From the NCBI RefSeq assembly GCF_030052815.1, contig NC_079504.1, positions 83,379,309-83,443,308 on the forward strand: a stretch of DNA of 64,000 nucleotides. The letters are read 5' to 3'. Positions within the stretch are counted from its first letter, which is position 1; the number at the start of each line of letters is the position of its first letter. The notes beneath the pieces are model-generated. The model saw nothing but the letters and a program-made list of their open reading frames with translations, was not told where the DNA came from and did not search any database. The translations under genes were made by a program, and so were the position numbers. Source of the stretch: Hevea brasiliensis. Taxonomy: Eukaryota > Streptophyta > Magnoliopsida > Malpighiales > Euphorbiaceae. Below, piece after piece: positions 21,858-32,769 of this stretch.

Positions 21858-22685
21858 TCAGCCAAAATTCACATTTCGACAATTTGGCATATAAATTTCT
21901 CCCTCAAAATCTGCGGTACAATCCATGAGATGTCTATCATGCTCTTCTGCATTCCTCGAATAGACCAATATATCATCAATGAATACCACAACAAACTGGT
22001 CGAGGTATGGTCTGAAGATAGTGTTCATCAGATCCATAAAAGCAGCCGGAGCATTAGTTAACCCGAATGGCATAACCAAAAACTCATAATGGCCATAGCG
22101 GGTTCTGAAGGAAGTTTTAGCAATACTCTGCTCTTGTACTTTCAGCTGATAATAACCTGATCTCAGGTCAATTTTGGAGAACACAGCTGCACCCCTCAAC
22201 TGATCAAACAAGTCATCAATGCGGGGCAATGGATATCTATTATTTATTGTCACCTTATTCAACTGCCGATAATCAATACACAAGCGGAGAGTGCCATCCT
22301 TCTTCTTTACAAACAATACCGGCGCTCCCCAAGGTGACACACTAGGGCGGATAAAGCCCTTGTCAAGCAATTCTTGCAACTGCACTTTCAACTCTTTCAA
22401 TTCCGCAGGTGCCATTCTATATGGCATTATGGAGATTGGATCCACACCAGGCATAACATCAATTTCAAACTGCACCTCTCTTTCTGGAGGTAATCCTGGC
22501 AACTCATCAGGAAATACATCCGGAAAGTCACGTACCGTAGGGATGTCCCTTAGTGCTGGACTCCCCACCTGGGTGTCTATCACATGTGCCAAGTATGCTT
22601 CACACCCCTTTCTGATCATTCTTCTGGCTAGTGCAGCCGAAATGATGTTTGATGGCAGTAAATGCCTCTCCCCGTGTATTACCAC
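21858..22685 (-). CDS. Gypsy A reverse transcriptase
   Basis: A 275-codon open stretch with the gypsy RT. It contains [72 protein letters not shown] (catalytic Asp), [15 protein letters not shown] and the catalytic box [11 protein letters not shown] (Y/F-x-D-D type). The last 20 residues are off-frame and not RT. It overlaps the protease stretch at 22679-22990 by a few bases in another frame, although the two should be one polyprotein. Confidence 0.9.
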   Translation of the reverse strand: MVIHGERHLLPSNIISAALARRMIRKGCEAYLAHVIDTQVGSPALRDIPTVRDFPDVFPDELPGLPPEREVQFEIDVMPGVDPISIMPYRMAPAELKELKVQLQELLDKGFIRPSVSPWGAPVLFVKKKDGTLRLCIDYRQLNKVTINNRYPLPRIDDLFDQLRGAAVFSKIDLRSGYYQLKVQEQSIAKTSFRTRYGHYEFLVMPFGLTNAPAAFMDLMNTIFRPYLDQFVVVFIDDILVYSRNAEEHDRHLMDCTADFEGEIYMPNCRNVNFG

Positions 22686-22990
22686 ATCAAATGCTGAGAG
22701 GAGACCAAAAGTGATCTTGATCTCTGATCAATCATAGCATGATGCCTGGCAAACCAATCCATGCCCAAGATAATATCATACTCTCTGAAGGGCATTTCAA
22801 TCAAGTCTGACAGGAAAACATGTCCTTGGATCACCAAAGGGCAGTCTCTATAAATTCTGTTGACCCGGACCTCTTGTCCTAATGGACTAGTTACTAACAC
22901 CTCAAAACCCATTTGCACACATGGAACAGCAAGTGAACTGACTATGCTAGCACTAACATATGAATGAGTTGAACCCGGATCAAACAACAC
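22679..22990 (-). CDS. Gypsy A protease domain
   Basis: A 103-codon open stretch with the retropepsin-like fold of chromoviruses. [11 protein letters not shown] near residue 3 is the active-site loop (DPGST in place of DSGAT). [14 protein letters not shown] and [15 protein letters not shown] follow; the ILGMDW flap-side signature is characteristic. The enzyme matures the gag-pol polyprotein. The N-terminal boundary is only the first Met available. Confidence 0.88.
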   Translation of the reverse strand: MLFDPGSTHSYVSASIVSSLAVPCVQMGFEVLVTSPLGQEVRVNRIYRDCPLVIQGHVFLSDLIEMPFREYDIILGMDWFARHHAMIDQRSRSLLVSSQHLMW

Positions 22991-23227
22991 AAATACATCT
23001 TAATCAGAGATAGAGAATGTACCAGCTACCACATCGGAAGTCTCAGCCTCTTCTCGCTGTCTCATCGTGTAGACTCTGGCTGACGCACTTCCTTGTGCAG
23101 ACTGACCAACTGTGCCCTGACTGCCTGAAGCAGTGCCTCTACCTCTGCCTCTTCCTGCCTTGCAGTGTGAACCTCTAGGAGCAGGACTCTGAATAGATCC
23201 CTCGGCAGTAGTAGGAGCTGGACCATA

Positions 23228-24270
23228 TCTCGGAGCACTAGTACAGTCTTTAGCTATATGGCCCTTGCCTCCACAGTTAAAGCAGGCTCCAGTGGCCCAA
23301 TAGCATTCCCCCCCATGAATCTTGCCACAAGTCTCACAGGGGCGGGCAGAATGTGAACCCCTGCTTGACTGCTGACCAGACCTAGGGGGTCTCTGACCAG
23401 AAAATCTGCCTCTGCCAAATCTGCCACCTCGACCCCTGCTGGGTCCACTAAACTTCTTTTTCTTTCCGGAGGTAGCACCAGAACTCTGCTCAACTGATTT
23501 TTCTCCCTTGTCTTTTCGATTTCTCGACTTTTTCCTTCAGAGGTTATACCTTTAACTCTTTCTAGTTCAAGTGCTTGGGACATAAGTTCTGAGAAGTTGC
23601 TGTGTCGAAATCCTACAACTTGCATCCGTATGCTGGTCTTCAAACCGGTTTCTCTTCTCTTGGACCTTGCCTTACTGGTAGTAAGGAGACTCTCCTCATA
23701 GTGAATCAGGCGGGAGAACTCGCTCTGATACTACGCCACTGATAGATTTCCTTGTTTTAATCTCAAAAATTCTTGCGATTTCGATCAACATATGCATCAG
23801 GATGTATTTGCTGTCTAAACTCTCGATGAAGTCATCCCAGTCGACTTGGTGGTTACCTTGCTGTGGGGATGGTCTTCCACGATCCATACGCATCCCCTTG
23901 CAATAGAGACACAGAATATTCAAATTTCAGCTCATCTGGGCAGTGGAGATTCTTAAATACTCTGTCCATTCTTTCAAGCCATTGCTCTGCCTCTAAAGGG
24001 TCCACTGTACCCTTGAATTCTGCAGCCCCATACTTTAATAACTTGTCATCTTTATGCAGGTGGAGGCGATGGTTGTGCCATAGGTGTTTGTGGTGGAGCT
24101 TGAGCGGGCATACCGACCATTTGTTGAAACATCGCGACCATCTGCATGCGGCTGTGCGAAGCTGCGGCATTTGTGAAGTGGTGTCGACCCATCGACATTC
24201 GGTAAAGTGGGGCTTCCTCTTGTGCCTCGGCTTCAGCAATTTGCTCAACTAACCGATCCCCTTCTTCCAT
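23228..24270 (-). pseudogene. Gypsy A gag, fragmented
   Basis: gag starts at the ATG at 24268-24270 (MEEGDRLVEQ), 170 bp from the primer site. It runs through at least four frames as read: 24270-24052, 24248-23853, 23923-23696 and 23643-23254. The Retrotrans_gag core is recognisable (YGAAEFKGTVDPLEAEQWLE in the second frame; FRHSNFSELMSQALELERVK in the last). The CCHC knuckle (CFNCGGKGHIAKDC) is encoded at about 23236-23277 in yet another frame. The matching part of the second gag copy at 36438-37233 is fully open. Most differences between the two lie at CAG/CTG sites, so these frameshifts may not be real. Confidence 0.85.
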
Positions 24271-24440
24271 TTCAGTCTAAAGTTAGGGTATCTCCTGAAC
24301 AAGTAACACAAGGAGATTTCCCTCCGTTAGTTCATATTCATGATGTAATGTACTGTATGTAACAATTTATGGACATTGAGCAGTTGTACTTAACAAAGAA
24401 AAGACACAAATTCATATGTTAAAACATACTTCAAAAATTT

Positions 24441-24452
24441 GCTCTGATACCA
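24441..24452 (-). other. Primer-binding site, gypsy A (tRNA-Met)
   Basis: On the minus strand, TGGTATCAGAGC lies 8 bp from the end of LTR2. It is complementary to the 3' end of initiator tRNA-Met. This marks LTR2 as a 5' LTR for gypsy A. Confidence 0.9.
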
Positions 24453-24460
24453 CTAAAACA

Positions 24461-27400
24461 TGTCACACCTTACCCCTCTGTAAGGCATAACATGATCCCG
24501 TAGAATACCTAATGAACTACCGAACTTCACCTACCGATAACTCATTAAGTACCCTACAAGGGATTTTAAAACAATTTTCTTATCTTTGACAAGTGGTGAG
24601 CATTTCTAATAAGTATTTAAAACATTTAGTTGAAATTAAAACTAATTAATATTTTTGGCCATTTTAGTTTTCCGCAAATCTTATAAAAATTTTGACAGAG
24701 TTTCCTCTGTATTTTGAGAAAACCGTTCTTCAAATACCTGAAATAAAAGTACTTCCAATAATTATCTAACCACTTCTTCAATTTCAAACTCAATCTCAAT
24801 CAATTTCTCAAAATTCACAAGTTCAAAAATTCTCAAAATACTGTCCATCAATATCATTTATTCATATTCCATTCAAGATAAACAATTTATATATTCATCA
24901 TACTAAAATTTACATTCAAAAAGTCCAAATTAAAATTTATTACAACTTTTATACAAACTTTGTACAAGCTGCTCAAGACCCATGTACATGTCCATACATT
25001 TATGTGCAATATATACATCAAAAGAAATATTCTGATTAGGGTATAAATTATACAGAAAACTTTAAATTGGTAGCTTCTCACATCTCGTGACTCGATCTGC
25101 TGCTCCTCTAGTCTCTGTATCTGCGGCAATGATAAAGCTATCATGAGTACTAGGACTGATGGTGCACAATATACTAAAATAATCTTTATGCAAAACTTAA
25201 AGCACATTCATTCAAAAATTTGGCTAAACATGAAAATTAAATACAATCATGCATTGTAAGATTTTACATGTAAACCAAGTTCATTTCAAAGTATCAAAAC
25301 ACATTTCATAAAACCCACAGCTAGATCATGCCATTCGAAACAAATAGAATCTCAATAGCCAGAGGCTAAAGAGAAATCACATGAATCTCAATAGCTAGAG
25401 GCTAAAGAGAAATCATATCACAAGGCTAGCTAGCTCAAATATATGGATATCCATTCACATCCTCTTCTCTTGGCACACCTCAACACTTCTCCGGAGAAGG
25501 AATAAAAATTAGAACCTAATTAACCCCACTAGTCGTGCTAGTGAGGTGTTCAAATATATGGTCATGATACTGTGGTTTCAAAACTTATCTTAACAATTTG
25601 CTAAACATTGTCATTTCAAATATACACAATAAATTTCACAGTTTAAATCAAAACATCATAAATAATGTCACAATTAAACTTTCAACAATTCCAAAGCACA
25701 AGTAAAATACATATTTCGTTCACTTTATTAATAAATTTTAAAGCATGGAGATGTTGTGCACAAACCTCAAGCAGTCTTTGTTGGCCTTGACTCGACTCCT
25801 CGGAGTTACATTAGGTATTCTTTTCCCTTTGAAACACGAAATTTTCCAATGTTTCAGTACTAAAACTTAAAATAAATCCAAAATAAACTTAACTTCACAT
25901 TTACCTAGCTCTAACGTGTTAAATTCGACGTTCTCGAAATTTTGTGTTTCGGGTTACTATTCACTGCACTATTCAAGTCAAATTATTGACTTTCTAAGGC
26001 TTAATGGGTATGGGAACTCCAACTTCACCCACATACCACATTTTGGTCACCAAACTTGTTGGTTTTGGTCATTTGTTTAAAGCTTAGGTCATTTTGGCAA
26101 AATTGCCAATTTTCGGTTTTGGTTCTCAAAAGTTGTACTGTTCCATTGGTCAATCTACTGTTGGAATTTGACAAAACTTCCTTCATAGAAAATGTTCCTT
26201 ATTGTCTTAAGTATATTCTCATTTTTGGATCACCCCAATCGGAGTTTTGTAGCTCAAGTTATGGCCAAAATAAGTTTACTGTTCACATATCTTTGTTCAT
26301 CTTGAGATTTTAGTCTTTGGCAGATTTTTGGTCCAACTTTGGTTAATAATTTGACCAAGTTAAGTTCATAATTTGGTCTCACTTTCTTCATATGAAATGT
26401 TGTACTATGTCTTAGGTTTCCATCGGTTCAAGAATCGCCTAAATCCGAGTTTTCTAGAGAGAGTTATAGCCATCCAAACATTGCTGCTCAATGAAAATTC
26501 TGCAGAATCTCAGTACAGTAATTTAATTTTGCTCAATGATTTTGAAAGGGTTAATGGCCTAATTTGGGTTGGTATTCTTCATGAAAGTTTTAGGTCTATA
26601 TCATATCTAATTGCTGGTAAAGGTTCAGGTCAATTTGACCTACCTAGCTCGAGTTATGACCAAATGAACAGTTACTGTTCATTTGGTCGATTTAATCTTG
26701 ATGGCAGCCTGCAATCAATCCACTTTGGTCAATTGTTCACCAAGTTTTGGTCAGTTTTTGGCCATTGTTCCTTAATGAAAATTGTGCTCTTTTATGTCTA
26801 TTTTCATCTCCAATTGGTGGCATATCAATTGGACTTGTAAAATTTGAGTTTTGGTCCTTCAAAGTGGGTTTGGTCATGCTGCCAGTAGCATGACCATTGA
26901 CCTACGAATTTGATTTTTATTCCAACAATTCCCACACAACTTATTTGGTCATAATTGACCATTATTTCACTTCACAATAAGTCTAACATGCCATTTATGC
27001 ATTTTTCCCAAAATTTGGTTCACAACCCTAGCATTTAAAACCCTAACTCATCAATTTCACTACTTTGTTGCAATTAATCACACTTAATGGTTTTAATACT
27101 AATCATTCAACCAAGAAAGGTTTCTAAACTCATTCAAATGTATCATATCCATGCAAATCATATTCCTCTCAAGCTGCCCAAAATTTCAGTTTAATTCTTC
27201 CCCCATATTTGTTTCATTTAAATCAAGTTCTAAGCTCACTTTCAACCATCACATGTGCATTTGAATGGATAAATGAAGAGTTTAGCATACTAACCTTAGG
27301 TGAACCTTAAATCTTCACTTTTTGTTCTTCTTCTTCCTTCTTCTTCTTGCTTTCTTATGCTTCTTCTATACTCTTCAAGATGCAATAATGAAATTCAAGT

Positions 27401-28188
27401 GGAGAATTTTAGGGAAAGCATGTTTAATTTAGGGTTTCAAAAGCTTGGTTAGACTTATCCATGGTGGAAGATGAAATAAGTGAGAGGAAGAGTGAGTCAC
27501 GTTTTTCCTTTTGAAGATGATGAATTTAATTTTTTTTTCTTTTGTTTCTTTTATTTATTTTGCTATGGAAGACCATAAATATCAAATTTAATAAATATTT
27601 AATAAATTTGTTTATGACATCATTAATGATGTCATCAACTTTGACTTTTCCAACCTCTTTCCTTTTCTTTTTTTTTTTATTTATTTCTATATTAGTTCTT
27701 TAATTTTATTCTCGATTCCGAAATTTTCTTTTCTCCGATTTTATTTGACAGTTAGGTCAGGAGTCAGCTCTCGGGGTCAATTGACCAAATTGCCCCTCGC
27801 CGGTTCATCCCGGTTTGCAAATAATCCAATATTTCTTCCGGCTCCCTGACCTAATTATTTGGTAGCTTAATGATTCTTTTCGTGGTTTTCTCTTTTCCAC
27901 TTTGTGTTCATAAGGGTCCTAAGGACCAGCGTCACTTTACGGTTGAAATTTGAGTTTAGAATGACTTATGATCATTCAGGAGTCACTCATCGCTGTGACT
28001 CTCGGCTCGTTTAACCTCTTATGTTCTGTTTTTCTTATTTATAGTTAACTAATTAAACATTACTAATTATTTGTGTTTATGGCTTCTCAAATTGTCTTAA
28101 GTGTGGCCCTAATCCCATTAATTGTCCGGACCAACACCGGTCACCGGAACAGTGAAATATACCAGGCTATACCAATAGGGGTGTTACA
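24461..28188 (-). repeat. Gypsy compound LTR2 (internal)
   Basis: 3728 bp, near-identical to LTR1 and LTR3. It has a PBS on its downstream side (24441-24452) and a polypurine tract on its upstream side (28189-28201), so it serves both as 5' LTR of copy A and 3' LTR of copy B. No TSD flanks it, as expected for a recombination-derived middle LTR. Confidence 0.95.
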
Positions 28189-28201
28189 ATTCTCCCCCCC
28201 T
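28189..28201 (-). other. Polypurine tract of gypsy B
   Basis: Same sequence as 19629-19641, abutting the TGTAACA start of LTR2. Confidence 0.9.
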
Positions 28202-28234
28202 TAAATAAAATTCGTCTCGAAATTTTACCTGGTA

Positions 28235-29176
28235 TCAATCTCTGAATAGCTGTGGGTGTTGTCTCCTCATGTCCTCCTCTCGTTCCCAAGTAGCTTCTTG
28301 GCCCGAATGATGGTTCCACAACACTTTTACCAATGGTATCTGCTTATTCTGTAGCTGCTTCACCTCATAAGCCAGAATCTTTATGGGTTCTTCTTCATAT
28401 GTGAGGTCTGGATTCACTTCAATTTCTTCTACTGGTAGTACATGAGATGGGTCTGATCGATACCTCCTCAACATAGACACATGGAAGACATTATGTATCT
28501 TCTCCAACTCTGGAGGTAGTGCCAACCGATATGCCAAAGGACCCACTCTTTCCAGAACCTCATATGGCCCGATAAAACGAGGACTCAGTTTCCCCTTTCT
28601 GCCGAATCTCATAATTCTCTTCCAAGGAGAAACTTTGAGGAAAACTTTCTCACCCGCTGCATACTCAATATCCCTTCTTTTCAAATCAATATAGGACTTC
28701 TGACGGTCTGATGCAGTTTTAAGTCGATCTCGAATCACCCTGATTTTCTCTTCAGTTTGTTGGACAATTTCGGGTCCGATCATCTTTCTTTCACCCACGT
28801 CATCCCAACACAACGGGGTTCTACATTTTCTGCCATACAAAGCTTCATATGGAGGCATCCCAATGCTTGATTGGTAGCTGTTGTTATAAGCAAACTCAAT
28901 TAAAGGCAAGTGTGTATCCCAACTACCCTCAAACTCAATCACACAAGCCCGTAGCATGTCCTCCAATATCTGAATTACTCTCTCAGATTGGCCATCTGTC
29001 TGTGGGTGGAATGCAGTACTGAAGTTCAATCTAGTTCCTAGGGCTCTCTGAAGATTACCCCAGAATCTAGAAGTGAACCTAGGATCTCTGTCTGATATGA
29101 TAGATACTGGCACTCCATGTAGTCTCACAATCTCATCAATGTATAACTTGGCCAATCTTTCTAAACTGTAGTCCAT
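28235..29176 (-). CDS. Gypsy B integrase, core to chromodomain
   Basis: A 313-codon open stretch, nearly identical to residues 97-409 of the gypsy A integrase. The catalytic Asp in ISDRDPRF and Glu in GQSERVIQILEDM are present, HPQTDGQSE is in its usual form, and the GPY module and chromodomain-like tail are intact. The upstream part (HHCC finger and first Asp, about 29177-29480) is homologous but scrambled by many small indels. The sharp change from near-identity to dense indels at about 29177 is notable. Confidence 0.9.
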   Translation of the reverse strand: MDYSLERLAKLYIDEIVRLHGVPVSIISDRDPRFTSRFWGNLQRALGTRLNFSTAFHPQTDGQSERVIQILEDMLRACVIEFEGSWDTHLPLIEFAYNNSYQSSIGMPPYEALYGRKCRTPLCWDDVGERKMIGPEIVQQTEEKIRVIRDRLKTASDRQKSYIDLKRRDIEYAAGEKVFLKVSPWKRIMRFGRKGKLSPRFIGPYEVLERVGPLAYRLALPPELEKIHNVFHVSMLRRYRSDPSHVLPVEEIEVNPDLTYEEEPIKILAYEVKQLQNKQIPLVKVLWNHHSGQEATWEREEDMRRQHPQLFRD

Positions 29177-31550
29177 CCGGCGCGAGAAAATGAGCGGACT
29201 TAGTTAGTCATCAACAATGACCCAAAGCGCATCATGACTCTTACGTGTCCTCGGAAGTCCCATTACAAAATCCATCGTTATTCTCTCCCATTTCCACTGC
29301 AGTGCTGGTAGTGGATGTAACAACCAGTGGTACTTGATGCTCTGCCTTTACTTGGCGACAAGTTAGGCATTTGGATACAAATTACGCCACATCCCTTTTC
29401 ATACCCATCCACGGTAATGCTCCTTTAGCCCTCTATACATTTTTGTTCCACCGGTGCATGGCAAAGGAGACTCATGTGCTTCCTTCAAAATGATGCGCCT
29501 CAAATCAACATCATTAGGAACACACATTACGCCTGGTGTAGCGATAAACCATCATCTCACGATTGAGAATTACGGTTTCTTGCCTGCTGGACTTCTTCCA
29601 TCGACCGATACTTGATCATCACGGCGACCATTCTAATCTGATCAACCAACCTTGTTTGTACATGCCATGCAATTGCTGTTTGCCCATCATCATTAATCTC
29701 TAAAGCGGCATGTAATGATCTCAACTCATGTACCAAAGACAAAGGAATAACGTAGACTTGCCATAGTCTTGCGACTTAGGGCGTCGACCACAACATTAGC
29801 TTTCCTTGGTGATAGTCTATTAAGCAATCGTAATCTTTATCAACTCTAACCATCTCCTCTGTCTCAAATTCAGCTCTTTACGGGTGCCCAAATACTTCAA
29901 ACTCTTATGATATGTATAGATGTAACACTTTTCCCCATATAAATAGTGTCTCGGATCTTGAGCAAACACAATAGCTGCAAGCTCCAAATCATGTGTTGGA
30001 TAATTCTTCTCATGCGGTTTAATTTGGCGTGATGCATAGGCAATGACATTTCGATCTTGCATCAACACACAACCTAACCGTTGTGAGAAGCATCACTATA
30101 AGCTTGTATATTCTTTACCGGTGTAGGTAAAGTGAGAGCTGAGCTTGATCAAACATCTCTTCAATTCATCAAAACTCTGTGGCATTTATCAGTCCACTTT
30201 GAAATTTTACATCTTTTCTAAGCGGCTTGGTCAATGGAGATGCCAACATGGAGAATCCTTCACAAATCTACGGTAGTATCGGATAAACTGAGCTGCGAAT
30301 CTACGTGACATTTCAGGTGGCCTCCAATGGGGCGACTTCAATCTTACTTGCATCTACCTTGATGCCCTCTTACGATACTACATGCCCCAAGAAAGATATC
30401 TCCTTGACCAAAATTCACATTTCGACAATTTGGCATATATTATTTCTCCCTCAAAATCTGCATACAATCCGCAGATGTCTATCATGCTCTTCTGCATTCC
30501 TCGAGTATACCAATATATCATCAATGAATACCACAACAAATTGATCAAGGTATGGTGCGAAGATAGTGTTCATCGGATCCATAAGCGTAGGAGCATTAGT
30601 TAACCGAATGGCATAACCAAAAACTCATAATGGCCATAGCGGGTTCTGAAGGCAGTTTTAGCAATACTCTGCTCTTGTACTTTCAGCTGATAATAACCTG
30701 ATCTCAGATCAATTTTGGAGAACACAGCTGCACCCCTCAACTGATCAAACAAGTCATCAATGCGGGGCAATGGATATCTATTATTGTCACCTTATTCAAC
30801 TGTAGATAATCAATACACAAGCGGAGAGTGCCATCCTTCTTCTTTACAAACAACAGGTGCTCCCCAAGGTGACACACTAGGCGGATAAAGCCCTTGTCAA
30901 GCAATTCTTGCAATGCACTTTCAACTCTTTCAATTCGCGGTGCCATTCTATATGGCATTATGGAGATTGGATCCACACGAGCATAACATCAATTTCAAAT
31001 GCACCTCTCTTTACGGAGGTAATCACGGCAACTCATCGAAATACATCAGGAAAGTCATGTCTGTAAGGGATGTCCCTTCAGTCTTTGGACTCCCCACTTG
31101 GGTGTCTATCACATGTGCCAAGTATGCTTCACACCCTTTTACGATCATTCTTACGGCTAGTGCGGCCGAAATGATGTTTGATGGCGATAAATGCCTCTCC
31201 GTGTATTACCACATCACCGTCTGCAGAGGAGACCAAAAGTGGTATCTTGATCTCTGATCAATCATAGCATGATGCACAGCTAACCAATCCATGCCCAAGA
31301 TAATATCATAATCTCTGAAGGGCATTTCAATCAAGTTGACGGAAAACATGTCCTTGGATCACCAAAGGCAATCTCTATACATTCTATTAACCGGACCTCT
31401 TGTCCTAATGGACTAGTTACTAACACCTCAAAACCCATTTGCACATGGAGCGACAAGTGCAATCACTATGCTAGCACTAACATAAGAATGAGTTGAACCG
31501 GATCAAACAACACAAATACATCTTAATCGAGAGATAGAGAATGTACCAGC
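29177..31550 (-). pseudogene. Gypsy B integrase N-terminus, RNase H, RT and protease, broken
   Basis: This stretch is collinear with gypsy A 20620-23020 throughout. Recognisable pieces are RNase H at 29820-30068 ([18 protein letters not shown], then [11 protein letters not shown]), RT at 30737-30976 ([35 protein letters not shown]) and the protease region at about 31240-31500. Compared with copy A, the changes are mostly at CTG/CAG sites: CTG read as GCG, ACG or TG, and CAG as CG or CGG. Elsewhere the copies are almost identical for long stretches. As read, no frame stays open beyond about 80 codons. I label it a pseudogene, but much of the breakage may be sequence error. Confidence 0.85.
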
Positions 31551-32600
31551 TACCACATCGGAAGTCTCGGCCTCTTCTCATTGTCTCATGGCATAGACTC
31601 TGGTGGCACTTCCTTGTCTTGACCAAGCTGTGCCATGGCTGCTGGCGGTGCCTCTACCTCTGCCTCTTCCTCTGCCAGGTGGTTGAACCTCTAGGAGCGG
31701 GACTGCGAATAGATGCCTCGGCGATGGTAGGAGGTGGACCATATCTCGGAGCACAATCCTTAGCAAAGTGTCCTTTGCCTCCACAGTTATAGCAGCTCCA
31801 ATAGCCTTGTAGCAGATCCCACCATGATATCTTCCACAAGTTTCACCGGGAGGATAGGAACCTCGGTACTCTTGACCAGATAGGGAGGTCTCGTCCCGAA
31901 TGTCTTCCCTACTGCATTTCTTGCCACCTCCGCCATGTCCCCATAGTTCTTCCTCTTTCAAGATGACCACCGGAACTCGATCTCTTGATTTTCCTCTTTC
32001 TCTGTCTTCTCGACCTCTTCTTCTGTCTCAAACTCAACTCTTTCCAACTCTAGGGCTTGAGAAACAAGTTCGGAGAAGTTAATGTGTTTGAAGCCGAGCA
32101 CTTGTACTGGCTTTTTCAAACCTCTTGCATCTCTCCTCTTTGGTAGAGAGTAGACTCGCATAATGGCTAAAAAATTCTCTTTCATACTCGCCCCTCTGTT
32201 TCAAACTTAAGAATTCTTGCGTTCTGGTCTACATAGGCATCGGGGATGTATTAATTCGAGGAAGTCATTCGAGTTCTAAATGGTTTTCCACCCATAAGCA
32301 TCCCCTTGTAGTAAGGATCTGAGTATTCAAGTCGAGCTCCTCAATGAAGTTTCTTGAACACCCTATCCATCCTCTCTAACCATTCTATAGGATCTTAAAC
32401 TCAGAGGCCCCATACTTCATCAATTTATCATCTTGTCTCGTAGGAGGCGTGGTTGTACCAATTATCCGAATTGGGACTTGAGAAGCGCATTACCCATTTG
32501 TTGGAATATTGCGACCATCGAACCACCGACATTTTGTAGGCTGGGCATCCCTTGCACCTCGGCCTCAATGATCGATCAACGATCACCCTCTTCCATATTC
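31550..32600 (-). pseudogene. Gypsy B gag, diverged and broken
   Basis: This gag is of a different subfamily from gypsy A. The CCHC knuckle CYNCGGKGHFAKDC is readable at about 31752-31793, preceded by an RG-rich basic linker (PPGRGRGRGRG in one frame). The core is only patchy: 'NFSELVSQALELERVE' at about 32035-32085, and an EEGDR-like start near 32595. Similarity to copy A is high in the protease (31250-31550) but drops in gag. A recombination switch between subfamilies therefore lies near 31250-31600. Confidence 0.75.
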
Positions 32601-32750
32601 AATGCGAGGATCTTAGCTTTGAACAATAACACAAGGATATTTACTCGTTAGTGCATATTTATAATGTCTTGTATGTATCAAACAATGATATTGAGCTTGT
32701 ACTATGAAGAAAGAACATTCAAATAACAGAAAACAGAATTTAAAAACATT

Positions 32751-32762
32751 GCTCGATACCAC
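32751..32762 (-). other. Primer-binding site, gypsy B (degraded)
   Basis: On the minus strand, GTGGTATCGAGC lies 7 bp from LTR4. It is the tRNA-Met complement with one base missing from TATCAGAGC; the lost A falls within a CAG. Confidence 0.75.
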
Positions 32763-32769
32763 TAAAACA

